DNA from: Brachionus plicatilis
Lineage: Eukaryota > Rotifera > Eurotatoria > Ploima > Brachionidae
DNA: 64,000 nucleotides
Direction: 5' to 3'
Assembly: GCA_010279815.1 (NCBI GenBank)
Contig: QEOQ01000444.1
Location: forward strand, 124,001 to 188,000
Each line of letters begins with the position of its first letter. The stretch's first letter is position 1. The position numbers and the translations under genes are program-made. This document shows positions 23,564 to 34,166 of the stretch, in pieces. The notes under the pieces are model-generated. The model had not been told where the DNA came from and ran no database searches. It worked only from the letters and a program-made list of their open reading frames with translations.

Positions 23564-24099
23564 GGCATCTTGAAGTTGCTGATCAATTCAAAATATCATT
23601 TCAATACAAAAATTTTATCCTTAGATACAAAACTTAATCTTTGATTTAACTTAAATAATTGTAATGTAACATGCTTTACATGCAATGTAGATTTAGAAAA
23701 TAAAAAAAAAATTGAAAAAATATTTTCTCAGTCCATTGATAAAATCGATTTTAATATTTGAATGTATTAACTGATTTTTTGTAAAGTTTATTTGAGATTT
23801 TTTTTTCAAAAGTATTTGTATCTAGCATTCACAATTAAATTTAAAAAAGAAATTCCAAATAAGTAATAAAATGAAAATAAAACTTTACAGAAAATCAGTT
23901 AACTAAATCGAAAATCGATTTTATCAATGTATTGAGGAAAAGTTTTTTTTAATTTTTTCATATTTTCTAAATCTACATTGCATGTATAACATGTTACATT
24001 ACAATTATTTAGATTAAATCAAAGATTTATTTTAATATCTAAAGATAAACTTTTTGAATTGAAATGATATTTTGAATTGATCATCAACTTCAAGATGCC
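23564..24099. mobile_element. MITE family 1, full copy with 8-bp target duplication
   Basis: Same GGCATCTTGAAG inverted ends; exact target duplication GCTTGCAT at 23556-23563 and 24100-24107. The long arms pair for over 150 bp, so transcripts would form a hairpin. Non-coding. Confidence 0.88.
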
Positions 24100-24109
24100 G
24101 CTTGCATTT

Positions 24110-25170
24110 AATTCTTTTTTTAATACCTAATGAGCTTAAATTTGATTTTTTTTTCATCATGAGCTTGTATTTAATTTATGATAAATTAAGTATAAGGTAT
24201 TTTTTTAAAGCTCTGAACCTATATGCATTTTAGAGGAGGGCTTATATTGTCGAAAAGTGGGGTGCTCATAGACTAATACTAATTATTAGCCCTGGGCCAG
24301 GTTTTACGGTAACTAATAAATAAATTTTCTATAAATTATATTTCTATGGATATTTTCATTTAAAAATATTAATAATTTAATAATTTAATGAATAATTTCT
24401 ATAAAAAGTATTTTCAATGTGTCGATATTTTACCTTATTTTTTTTAGAGCTTTAACTTATATTCTGCTACTAAGTTAATTACTTAATTACTTCTTGAATT
24501 TAGAATTGTTTTAAAAAAATTAATTGATCTTGAAGAGACATTTAATGAATCATCGATCGAAGAATGTAGTTTATCTGCTAACGAAATTGGCATTGAAATT
24601 GACAATCAAATCAACAATTCCAATTCTTGAAATCGACCAAACAGACGAAAAAAAATTTACTGGAGCGATTATTTTTTAGAGTATATTTATAAAAAATCAT
24701 TTTAAATTTACTTAAGTATTTTTAGACAAAAAAGCATTTTTACTTCACTAGAGTTTTTTTATTGAAACCTCGATCCCTTTTAAAAAAGGTAAAGATTGTT
24801 TTTTTATTTTAAAGATTATTTTTTATAAAAAATAAAAAAAAAAGGTAACAGCTATTTTTAATTCCAAGTTAGTATCTTTCTTCTAATCTTTTTCACATCA
24901 TGTAATCCCATTGGGTTAACTTAGAAAAATTTAAAGAGAAAAATTTGAAATCCTAAATATTTTAATTCTGGCGACAAAAAAAATTTTGTTCAATTTAAAG
25001 CAAAAATCCTTTATTTTTATAATAAAAGATCTATTTTTCACTTTCAATTTTTTTTGAATTTATTTTTTTTTTAAATAAAAAACTAATTTTTTTTAATTAA
25101 TAAACATATAAAACTATCTTAAATTTTTATTTTTTTTTATCTTATCACCTCTTTTTTGTTAAACAGTTTT
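24110..25170. other. Mostly AT-rich; one possible coding tail
   Basis: 24310-24322 carries a GGGCCAGGTTTTACGGTAAC terminus without its partner. 24525-24634 is open for some 36 codons (DLEETFNESSIEECSLSANE, then TGA), acidic like the tails in 18219-19884 and 44014-45033; it may be another relic of such an element. Confidence 0.35.
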
Positions 25171-25176
25171 TTTATA

Positions 25177-25303
25177 CGGTCCAAAATTTTGACCGCCTGG
25201 CTGACCGGCCAAATGACCGCCCGTCAAAAAGTTTGCCGGTTTTTTGGCCGCCCGTTTATAAAAATCGTCCGTGTAATGGACCGGTTTGTCTTGACCGTAT
25301 CCA
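25177..25303. repeat. Short relic of the GGCC-rich element
   Basis: About 125 bp of the same GACCGGCCAAATGACCGCC type boxes, without either terminus. GC content is sharply higher than the flanks. A fragment of the 39797/7885 family. Confidence 0.6.
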
Positions 25304-25752
25304 ATAATAATAATTAAATAAAATAATTCTTTCTTATAAGATTCCATTATAGGATTCTTCGTTCTTTACCACTTTAGATGGTATTGAGTACCGTAAATGG
25401 CGACCATTGAATTGTTTTAGCTATCTTGAAAACCTTTCGGAAAAATAAACCTTCAAATATTAAAAATCTGTCACTGCATCGAATTTTATTAAGAAAATTT
25501 TGAAATTATATTACATTTTGTATTTTTATTTAATCATTTTTTTTGAAAGGATTTTATTTATTAGATTCTTTAAAAAACAAAGATACGCAATTCTTTCAAA
25601 AGTTTTTCAAAAGTCTTAGTCATTAACATAAAATCATAAAATAATAAATATTTACTTTTTTATTAAAATAATTTGAAAAAAGATAAGATTGTTCAAATTT
25701 TACATATTCTAATAAATAAAATCTTCAAAGTTTTCAAAATTTTTATTTAAAA

Positions 25753-26394
25753 ATGAAAAGACAAGAACATTTTGTCGAAACCAGTGTTGGTAGCGTTTTT
25801 GTTTTGGAATTGGGAGAATCTCAACAACCTTGTTGTTTGATGATTCATGGATGGTCTAAGTCCGATGATCATCAAAGATGGAAATTTATGTTTGATTCTT
25901 TAGTACTAGAAGGTTTTAGAATTTTAGCAATTGATATGCCTGGATTCGGTCGTTCTCAAAATGCGAGGCGCTTGTTCAAAGCTCGCTCTGAAGAAAATCT
26001 TATAAAAGATGGACCCGTTGATGTTATTGAACAAATATTGAAAAAATTTCTAATCCAAAGATTTTATTTATTCGGACTTAGTTGGGGAGGTGGCGTCGCT
26101 ATCAGTTTAGCAATTGAACTCAAGTCAAGAATTCTTAAAATGTTTCTTTTTATGCCATCTTATACTGAACAAAAAGATGAATTGAAATTTATAAATACAT
26201 CTTGTATGATACTATGGATTAAAGAAGATCTTATTCATCCTTACAAAATGGGAAAATATTTATCCAATCGTATAAAATTATCTACTCTAGTTAATCATTC
26301 AATAGGTACAAAAATCATTTCACCTGAAAATTATGCAACTCTAATTAGCAGTATTTCAATTCCTATTTTTATGAAATTTCTAAAAGAAAACTAG
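25753..26394 (+). CDS. Alpha/beta-hydrolase fold protein, single exon, 213 aa
   Basis: Probable cytosolic esterase or lipase-like hydrolase of the alpha/beta-hydrolase fold; substrate unknown. No signal peptide or membrane segment. Visible family elements: oxyanion-hole motif HGW at 32-34, strand motif LAIDMPGFGRS at 58-68, nucleophile elbow GLSWGG at 108-113 (Ser110), a likely acid in IKEDLIHP (Asp159) and a likely catalytic His182 in NHS. Length (213 aa) matches the small ABHD14-like or bacterial-like hydrolases, which lack a large lid domain. The ATG at 25753 follows an AT-rich leader with stops in all frames; the TAG at 26392 ends it. No intron is needed. It stands alone on the plus strand between transposon debris, with no clear operon or partner. 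The assignment to the fold is firm; the triad acid and His are inferred from spacing. Confidence 0.85.
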   Translation: MKRQEHFVETSVGSVFVLELGESQQPCCLMIHGWSKSDDHQRWKFMFDSLVLEGFRILAIDMPGFGRSQNARRLFKARSEENLIKDGPVDVIEQILKKFLIQRFYLFGLSWGGGVAISLAIELKSRILKMFLFMPSYTEQKDELKFINTSCMILWIKEDLIHPYKMGKYLSNRIKLSTLVNHSIGTKIISPENYATLISSISIPIFMKFLKEN

Positions 26395-26686
26395 AATAGG
26401 CTTTATATATTAAAAAATAAACTATTTGTGATCAGAGTTTTAAAAATTGTATTTTTTAGATTCGAAAAAAATTGAAATTGAAGAACTAATTAAAATAAAA
26501 AATAATTCAAAAAATGACTTTATTTAATTATTTCATCCAAAATTAATCAGAAAAAAAAAAGTTACCGTAAACCTTTGCCCACTACTCCAAGAACAAACCC
26601 CAAATCTTGACTTTGTTCTATATGGAACTAATACCATCTAAACCATGTTATAGCAATTTTTTTTATTTTATTTAGAACAAACCCCA

Positions 26687-27343
26687 AATCTTGCTTTTAC
26701 ACTAAGAGTAAGCGCGAAAGTTCGCTTTTATTCTTAGATAATCTTTGAATATGTTCTAGAACAAACTAAAAGAATTTTTGAACAAATTTTGAAAATAAAA
26801 AAATTTAAAAAAAATAAAAAATTAAGGTTTATTCTAATTTTGTACGTCAAATTCAACAAGGCTGCAACCTGTTCATCGAAATCCTCTTAGTGAATTAAAC
26901 CCACAACCAAACCAAACTCGATCCCAAGCATCAATATCTTCTAAAAGAACAGTTGTCCAGTCAAAGCATCGAAACCCTCTTACAGAGTTGAACCCACAGC
27001 CGAACCAAACTCAATCCCAAATCACTTTAGGGTCAAATAATATGACACCAAAAAAAAGAGGTATAAAAAGGCTACCTCGTGACGAAAATGGTATAATAAT
27101 TAGACAATAGCATCGATAATTTTTTCAAAACTGTATTTTATGTATTTAAATCGAATTTTTTTTTTAACTTTTACTCTTAGAATTAATACCAAAATTAGAA
27201 TAAACCTTAATTTTTTAATTTTCTTTAATTTTTTTTATTTTCAAAATTTGTTCAAGAATTTTATCAAGTTTGTTCTAGAACATATTCAAAGATTATCTAA
27301 GAATAAAAGCGAACTTTCGCGCTTACTTAAAAGCAAGATTTAA
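26687..27343 (+). mobile_element. Foldback element (~155-bp arms) carrying a small coding fragment
   Basis: Arms 26687-26842 and 27190-27343 are close inverted repeats starting AAATCTTGCTTTTA and sharing AAGCGCGAAAGTTCGCTTTT. Between them a frame of 91 codons (26838-27110) is open. The flanking phrase AGAACAAACCCCAAATCTTG occurs twice (26589, 26674), so the left end may be duplicated. Confidence 0.7.
26838..27110 (+). pseudogene. Coding fragment with an internal 2x repeat inside the foldback element
   Basis: 90 residues without a start codon at the front. HRNPLSELNPQPNQTRSQ and HRNPLTELNPQPNQTQSQ occur about 30 residues apart, then a basic end (TPKKRGIKRLPRDENG) and TAG. The repeat has both synonymous and conservative changes, which suggests past selection as protein. 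No ATG until residue 67, so probably the last exon of a larger gene. Family unknown. Confidence 0.4.
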
Positions 27344-27536
27344 CTTGTAAAGAAATAACTTGTAAGAAATGAATCTTTATTTAATAATATTGTCAAATTA
27401 TTCAAATAATTTGAAATTATGTAAATAAAAAATATTTTAAAAAATTTTTATCTTATTTCCATTTGGTTTCTATTTTGTGTATATCTTTTTTTAAAAAATA
27501 TTATTAAGATTATTTTTTAAATAAAAAAAAACACTT

Positions 27537-28448
27537 TTATTTGACTCCTTGTTGATCAAGCCACGGTAATAGCAAAGGTACCATGGCGAAAAAGCTTGGC
27601 CTTGTATTATCACATTGTTGGAACATGTCAACAAATCCAAAACTTGTAATACCATACTGAACCCATTCGTTTTGTCTGTAAATCAATGGACCACCAGAAT
27701 CACCAAAACAAGCATTTGAGTTATCTCCTTCCAAGTCCCTGATACAATAATGCTCTTTGTCAAATCCTTGGCATTCTGTTTGTTGAGGCAAAGAGTTTAA
27801 GACAGTCATTCGTGCTTTGAGTAAATAATTAGAAGGAGTTCCTGTTTCGGTCTGTCCCCAACCAAGAATTGTCACATTTTTTCCATAAATTACAGAAGGA
27901 TCAGTTGAATCAGGCAATTGAACAGCGCTTGTGTTTGAATTAAAGACAATTTGTTCAGTCACTGTCAAGACGGCAATGTCTTCGGGGTCTGTTGTATTTG
28001 AATAGGAAGGATGAATTGTAATTGAATCAATTTCATATATTTGACTATTTTCAGATGAGCCTGAGAAGTAAACTGAATTAAGGTCGTTTGTTCCTACCAC
28101 AGCGACAAATACTTGTTCCAATTGTCTAAAAGAAGAACCATTCGACTCAACTAAGTCTTGGACACAATGAGCAGCAGTCATTAAATATTTGTTGCTTACG
28201 ATTGTCGCTCCACATCTATGAGAATATGTTAATGAATCAAGGAAGCCTATTGATGCCATGAATGGATATTCACCTGTACTAGCAGGCTCGCCATTTATTA
28301 TTTTTCCATTATTGATATCAATGGTTACTTTAAAATGATTTAAATCAATTTTCTCGATGATTGATTTTAGAGAATTTTTAGAAAAAATTGAAAAACCTAA
28401 TAGAATGCAAAAACGATAATTAAATAAAATAAATATTTTTAAAAACAT
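27537..28448 (-). CDS. Secreted S1 serine protease, single exon, 303 aa (paralog 2; member A of a duplicate pair)
   Basis: Secreted family S1 protease. A hydrophobic N-terminus (about 1-22) acts as signal peptide; activation site K49 / IINGE is conventional. Catalytic residues H94 (TAAHC), D157 (DIAVL) and S251 (GDSGGP) are intact, as are the disulfide cysteines. Position 189 equivalent is Asn245; position 216 equivalent is Gly271 (TSFG). It is nearly identical to 41732-42643: I count about nine amino-acid differences, mostly in the last 60 residues. The shared sequence runs upstream to about 28580, so the promoter was copied too. No introns. The C-terminus ends within the usual final helix (PWLDQQ). 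Confidence 0.93.
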   Translation of the reverse strand: MFLKIFILFNYRFCILLGFSIFSKNSLKSIIEKIDLNHFKVTIDINNGKIINGEPASTGEYPFMASIGFLDSLTYSHRCGATIVSNKYLMTAAHCVQDLVESNGSSFRQLEQVFVAVVGTNDLNSVYFSGSSENSQIYEIDSITIHPSYSNTTDPEDIAVLTVTEQIVFNSNTSAVQLPDSTDPSVIYGKNVTILGWGQTETGTPSNYLLKARMTVLNSLPQQTECQGFDKEHYCIRDLEGDNSNACFGDSGGPLIYRQNEWVQYGITSFGFVDMFQQCDNTRPSFFAMVPLLLPWLDQQGVK

Positions 28449-28599
28449 ATTTTTTTTAATTTTCTCTCAATTTTTTTTATTAAAGCTTTTATTTTTGAAA
28501 ATATTAGGTGACATAAATATTCATATTATTTTGAAAATCATTTTGACTTTTTAAAACGATCATGATCAAGTTAGTAGAAATTATAGAAATGAAAAAAGT

Positions 28600-28840
28600 T
28601 AATTTAAAAAACTTAAGAATACAATGTTCAAGGTTTTGTGAAATTCATTTCAAAATGATAAAAAGAATAGAAAAAAATGCTAAAAAATTAAAAAACTTTT
28701 GGTCTAAAAATGAGCTTCATGATTTCGACATGAAGCAACATTCCCAATTGCATCAACTATCAGGGTTTATTAAACTTTGCAAATTAATAAATTTTGAATT
28801 TGCACATTATTAGCAGACTTTGACAACCGATGCATCTTTG
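28600..28840. repeat. Dispersed repeat shared with 1310-1560
   Basis: CAAAATGATAAAAAGAA plus flanking 80 bp align with 1335-1400, and GCA(A/G)ACTTTGACA near 28813 aligns with 1548. The 83-aa open frame here is not kept in the other copy. Confidence 0.45.
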
Positions 28841-28906
28841 ATTGTTGCACCACCTTGCATTCCTGAAACTAACTTTAAACTTTTAGAAAAAAATTATTCA
28901 GTAGTT

Positions 28907-29372
28907 GGCATCTTGAAGTTGATGATCAATCCAAAATATCATTTCAATTCAAAAATTTTATCTTTAGATATTAAAATAAATCTTTTATTTAATTTAAATA
29001 ATTTTAATGTTAAATGATTAACATGTTTTGTAGATTTTTAAAATAAAAAAAATTTGAAAAACATTTTCTCCCTTACCCTTACCCTAATCCATTGTTAGAA
29101 TAGATTTTTATATTTAATGTAATAAGTAATTTTTTGTAAAATTTATTTGATTTTTCTATTTCAAAAATATTTGTATTTAACACTCAAAATTAAATTTAAA
29201 AATGAAATTTAAAAAATAAATTCCAATTAAGTAATAAAATGAAAATAAACTTTAAAAAAAATCAGTAATACATTAAAATTATTTTAATTAATTAAAAGAT
29301 TTATTTAGTATCTAAAGATAAACTTCCTGAATTGAATTGATATTTTGAATTGATCATTAACTTCAAGATGCC
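28907..29372. mobile_element. MITE family 1 copy
   Basis: GGCATCTTGAAG ends, 466 bp. Flanking octamers CAGTAGTT and GAGTATTT match at six of eight positions, an old duplication. An open frame at 28820-29017 runs into it by chance. Confidence 0.8.
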
Positions 29373-29979
29373 GAGTATTTGATCATTTTATTTTGTTCAT
29401 TTTTACTGAACTTGACTTTATTTTTAAGTCAAAGTCACATAAAATTAAAATTCCGGACTTGGGCTTGTATTTTAATGACTTTGATTTTAATTTAAGACTT
29501 TTAAACAACTCTGCTAATTATATTTTATGGTTTTACCAAATAAAAATAAAACTCAAATATTAAAGTACCATTCAAAAATAAATTCGTTTTCATCATTGGC
29601 ACCTTTAAGAGATGCCTTCATGATCATACATATCTGTTTAAGATTGCTTAAAATTTTCTAATTAATTTAAGAAATAAATTATTGATTTGTTTAAAATAAC
29701 TACTAATAATAATTTTAAATTCAATGCACAGTTGTTTAAAGCCAAAATATTAAACTTCAAATCGAAATTTTTATCAACAGCAGGCCTTTAATACTAAAAA
29801 ATTCAAAATGTATAATTATTTAATACTAAGCGTTTAGCAAGTCGTTAGTACACTGTGTAAAGCATTAGTCATTTGGATTTAGAATTATAATTTTTTCTTT
29901 TCTTTTCCCTATTTGTTTTTATCTTTATTATTTGTTTGGGCTAGAAGTGGCCCATTATTATTAATAAAGCAATCATTTA

Positions 29980-31285
29980 ATTTCTTTCTTCATTATTTTA
30001 TGTTATAACCGCGAACTAACAAATCTTAAAAGGTCCAAAAATAAAAAATGGATTAAGGTTTAGAACAAAAATGAAATTACTTAAATTAAAAAAATGAAAT
30101 TAAAATTGAACAAAAATTTTACACAGCCAAAAATTTCTGTTTAAAACTGTATAATTCATAATAATCTATCTAAAATAGTCTTATGATATTTTAATAAAAA
30201 TATTTTATATTTTCATTTGCATATTAATTTACCAATCCCTCTAGACAACATTAATTGAATTTAATTTTTAATTTATTGTTGGCAAATAGTGGTAAAATTT
30301 ATTAGTAATATCTAATTTAAATTTGATTAAAAAATATATCTAGATAAATGTTGTTTCTGTTAAATTTAAACTTTCTTCAATATTAACGAATTCAAAATTT
30401 ATAATTTCAAAATTATGCAAAATAAGCTCTTAGGGTATAAATAGAAATACTTTTTTTCAAAAAAATCATCTATGGAGCCATTTTAATTTCAATCGAAAAA
30501 CATATTTCGATTGAGACTTAAAATGTCGAATTGGAAGGAGATTCTCGGAATAGATAGGATATTTTTCTTCTAGTTACTTAAAGCTTACTTCGTAGTTTCT
30601 CGATTTTTCTAAATTGAGAAAAAACTCGGCTTTTAAGAATCCATTTCAGCAGCGGCTCAGCGATCCGTCTTCCGGCGGCAATGAGTTTGGAATGGTAGTA
30701 CCAAAAGCCACCATTTGACAAACAATGCATAGCATCGATTTTTTATTAAATGATCGATTTATAGCCTTGTTTAAATGGTGACTGTGGTTTGTTGTCAACT
30801 AAAATCAAATTTTCATTTTGGAAAAAAGTTTGACTACAAAAGCAAGCTTATAGAAAATTAGAAAAAAAACAAAGGTATCTATAACGAGATGAAAATTGTT
30901 TAAAGCTCTAAATTGAATATTTGTAGACAGACTGATCTGAAAACATTTTGCTTAATAAAATGTATTTTTTTTTGGACAAAATATTTTTTTTCAATTTCTC
31001 AAAATTTTTTAATCAATTTCTTTAATAAAAAAATATTGTTTTATTTTAAAAATTTAAATAAAAATTTAATTACAATTTATTGTTATTATTATTTTTAAAT
31101 TAATTGATTTATATTTTTTTATTTTATTTTAATAAAAATTTTTGGCTGTGTAAAATTTTTGTTCAATTTTAATTTCATTTTTTTAATTTAAGTGCTTTGT
31201 TCTAAACCTTAATCCATTTTTTATTTTTGGACCTTTTAGGATTTGGTAGTTCGCGGTTATAACATAAAATAATGAAGAAAGAAAT
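29980..31285. mobile_element. Foldback element with ~150-bp arms
   Basis: Arms 29980-30135 and 31134-31285 pair, sharing TTATGTTATAACCGCGAAC and AAAAGGTCCAAAAATAAAAA. The loop contains one inverted copy of the conserved dispersed repeat (30434-30915). A LINE-like tail (GGGCTAGAAGTGGCCC then ATTATTATTAATAAA) adjoins the left end. No coding sequence. Confidence 0.75.
30434..30915 (-). repeat. Dispersed repeat, copy 3 (inverted, core only)
   Basis: Reverse complement of the core in 20745-21577, nearly identical over about 300 bp; it lacks the outer parts. It lies within the 29980-31285 foldback element. Confidence 0.75.
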
Positions 31286-32029
31286 CATGAGTTCTTGTCA
31301 AGAACACGAGCTTTTATTTAAGACAAGATGTGAGCTATTATATAAATGTTTATCTCAGCATCTAGAAGCGTATATCTTCTGAGATAGTGACAAGTATATA
31401 AATTCTAACTTATTATTGCGCATCAGTTGTGAAGCTGATGATCAAGTGATACCAAGGGTGTATTACAGATATTAATAATATTATTGCTAATAACAAAAAA
31501 ATTAATCTAAATATATAATTAAGACTACAGTCGAGTCTTGTTATTACGATGCTGATTAATACGATATTCGCTTTATAACGATATTTTTTTTCATAATTTA
31601 CATTCCCTAATATAACTACATGTTAAATTTCTTTATTAATACGATGTTTCTTTAATACGATATCAAATTAATACGATAGGATTATTCAGAAAAAAACAAA
31701 CAAATCAGTGCTAATTGATCGTTTTTAATACGATATTGATCTTTTAAACAAAAAAATAGAAGACCAATGAAATCCAGTTATTATTAAATAAAATAAAATA
31801 TTAATGTTAATTTAATTGCTTGTGTGTATATAAAGGTAAATTTATATACATATGTTTTAAAAAAAATTAAAAAAAAAAAAAAAAAATTCTATTGCATTAA
31901 TTTTGTCTTATTTGGTTTTACTTGTAATCATTTCTCTTTTTTTGTCTTGCTTTCCTTTAGTTTCAATTTTGTAAACACGTATCGATTCAAACTCTCACAA
32001 ATTTTTTTCATATTTTTATTTCTTGATTT

Positions 32030-32183
32030 TATTTTACTCAACTTTTTGGTTTTTAATTTTTATTTTATTTTATTTAACTTTATTTTAATTTTTTATCTTT
32101 ATTTTTTTTTTTTTTATTTTTTATTTAATCTGAAGGAGCTTTAGCTCGGTACAGACATACAAATAAATAATAAATAAATAATA
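32030..32183 (+). mobile_element. 3' end of the same jockey-like LINE, 5' truncated
   Basis: A T-rich 3' UTR ending CTGAAGGAGCTTTAGCTCGG, TACAGA and an (AAAT)n tail, matching the 3' end at 19562-19612 almost base for base. It sits inside the pogo-like element just before its transposase start codon and must therefore be the younger insertion. The 5' breakpoint is somewhere in the T-rich stretch 31800-32030 and cannot be fixed. Confidence 0.7.
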
Positions 32184-32195
32184 TGTAAACAAAAA

Positions 32196-32610
32196 ATGTC
32201 CACTCCAATTTAAAGAAAACCTTTGTCATTAGAAGAAAAACTTGAAATTTCGAATAATTTTAATAAAAATAATCTCACTGTCACAGGACTTGCGAAGAAA
32301 TATAATAGACCTCAGTGTACTGTTTCTTCTATTCTTAAGGCAGAGAATCAAGAAAAGATAAAAAACTTATATGAAAATAATTTAATCAATCCTAGCTCTA
32401 AAAGAATGAGGGGTTCTAATTATGTTAAAATTGATTAAATGGGTTTAAAAAAAGGCATAATATTACCTTGAAAATCGTAATATTTTATTATTCTTAGATA
32501 ACTTCAGTGGCCATCATGACACAAAAAATACTAAAGAATTAATCTTAACTAATATTAAAATACATTATTTCCCAGCTAACTGCACTTCGGTTATTCAACC
32601 AAATTGGTAA
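32196..32610 (+). pseudogene. Tigger/pogo transposase remnant: HTH N-terminus plus one DDE block
   Basis: From ATG at 32196 the frame reads MSTPI, a TAA stop, then RKPLSLEEKLEISNNF and a helix-turn-helix (GLAKKYNRPQCTVSSIL) as in pogo/CENP-B-like DNA-binding domains. After a deletion it resumes at about 32485 with LLFLDNFSGHHDTKN and IHYFPANCTSVIQPNW, the second catalytic Asp block of the DDE_1 superfamily. The rest of the catalytic core is gone. Inactive. Confidence 0.8.
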
Positions 32611-33280
32611 ATATTTTTCTTTTTAATATATTTATTATTTTTAAATAAACAATAATTCCTTAAAAAAAATTTATTTCCAATTTTTTTCTTCCCATCCTTT
32701 AACATGCAAAATTGATTAATACGATATTGGTTAATACGATGCTCATTTTTTCCGCCCAAACACATCGTATTATCAAGACTCGACTGTAACATTAAATTTT
32801 TCAATAAAAAAAAACTGGTATTCGTTTTTAATCAAGTCTAATTAAATCTACTTAAAGTTTTTCGTTTTTATTGTCTTTTATTTAATGCGTTTATAACAAA
32901 TTCCAGTATTCTTTGTTGTTTTTATTTAAAAAAAATTCACTAGAGCATTGTCTAATTTACGAAAATTTAGGGCTTTTCAATGAAAAGTATAATATTTCTT
33001 GGTATTCTGGTAGGTTCTTTTTACCCTGTCCAGTCAGACTTCCCAAGTCCTATTCTGGACTCGAGGGTTTCGGATTAAAACAATAAGGTTATTGAACACC
33101 TTTATTGGGACACAAGGTCCGAGGAAAATCCAAAACCAAAATAACAACAAAATTAAATAATATAAACAAAAACTAAACTTAAACTAATAACTAATAACTA
33201 ATGAAACATGTTTATATAAAAAAACAAAAATTTGAGCAAATTTGGCTTGGTTTTTCCTTGGACAACTAGACCACTTTCCC

Positions 33281-33784
33281 CTATAAGTGAAAATCGTCGA
33301 GGGTATCGTCATTTTCGGTCCTCTCTTTTAGCCGTTTCCTGGTCTTCTCTATTTCTTCTTGGATTTTCTCAAAAAGCCAATCCATCCTGTGAATCTCCAT
33401 GTCGAATTTCATTTGACTGGGGTCAAGTTCACTGAGCTCAGCTGGCGCGGCTCTTTTTTATAGCCATTTTTTGGTCATTTCTTTTTTGTTGCTGATTTTT
33501 AAATATAGTGACCCATCAATTATTTCCGACATGTGGAATTTGTATTTTGGGTCTAATTCGCCTAAGTCGTCCAACAGCTCTCTTCTTGTTTCGTTCTTTG
33601 CAATTTCCTTTTCCTTGTATCATACTCCATTCCTATCGTTTTTGAACTTTATGTTATCATACAATCTAATCACGTCACCGGACGTCTTTTCAAGGTAGCT
33701 CTTATAAAGTTTTTTCCAAAAATGAAGCTTTACCCGTTTTGGTGTTGTGTGTTGGTTCACTTGTTGGATTGAAGAACGTCTCAT
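33281..33784 (-). pseudogene. Second accessory ORF of the gypsy-like element, 168 codons with two in-frame stops
   Basis: One frame runs from ATG (33784) to TAG (33281), interrupted by TGA after KFKNDRNGV and by TAA after KEMTKKWL. The product is highly charged, with a Lys/Glu-rich alpha-helical C-terminal part (FEKIQEEIEKTRKRL) suited to a coiled coil. It starts about 65 bp after the preceding ORF ends. No known domain recognised. Without the two nonsense codons it would be a normal third ORF of the element. Confidence 0.5.
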
Positions 33785-33851
33785 TTTCTTCTCTAGAGCT
33801 TGTTTGTTCTTCTGCTGGGTACTTTATTGCTTATCGTATCAGTTCGACAGC

Positions 33852-34166
33852 TTAGTTGTAAACTCTCAACTGAGTGTTCGTGCCATTCGTCAAATGCTGT
33901 ATGATTACAGTCGAAATTTTCTTTAAAATGTCGTGCCGGAGCTTTAATTGCAGGCGATGAGACATCGTGTTAATGCAGCGTTGGTTATCTCCCAAGTCAT
34001 AAAATGAAATGAAGCCAACTGTAACGCAACGTGATTCATTTTCTTCGACGAGGAATCGGGCGTATCGAAGTGGGCCGATTTTGACTCGGAGGACGTCCAC
34101 AAAATCGGTTATTTGATCTTCGAGTAGTTCAGCTTGAAAGAAACGAACCATTACTTTGTTTGGCAT
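33852..34166 (-). CDS. Accessory ORF of the gypsy-like element, 104 aa, unknown function
   Basis: Intact 104-codon frame beginning MPNKVMVRFFQAELLED, about 320 bp downstream of the integrase tail. It has no signal peptide, membrane segment, zinc knuckle or protease motif, so it is not a typical envelope gene. Mixed hydrophobic and charged, with predicted beta/alpha alternation. I do not recognise a family. It probably belongs to the retroelement because codon use and GC content match the neighbouring pol tail. Confidence 0.45.
   Translation of the reverse strand: MPNKVMVRFFQAELLEDQITDFVDVLRVKIGPLRYARFLVEENESRCVTVGFISFYDLGDNQRCINTMSHRLQLKLRHDILKKISTVIIQHLTNGTNTQLRVYN

Larger units (their letters stand above)
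31528..32786 (+). mobile_element. pogo/Tigger-type DNA transposon, internally deleted
   Basis: Inverted ends CAGTCGAGTCTTG / CAAGACTCGACTG flanked by TA on both sides, as for the Tc1/mariner-pogo superfamily. Subterminal copies of TTAATACGAT occur at least six times at the left (31550-31730) and twice at the right (32715-32735). It encodes a broken transposase (32196-32610) and has been entered by a LINE (tail at 32183). Confidence 0.88.

Noticed and set aside
28562..28813. 83-aa Lys-rich frame upstream of protease A
   Set aside because: Part of a dispersed repeat; frame not kept at 1310-1560.
31824..32144. 106-aa Phe-rich frame
   Set aside because: T-rich LINE 3' UTR read as protein.
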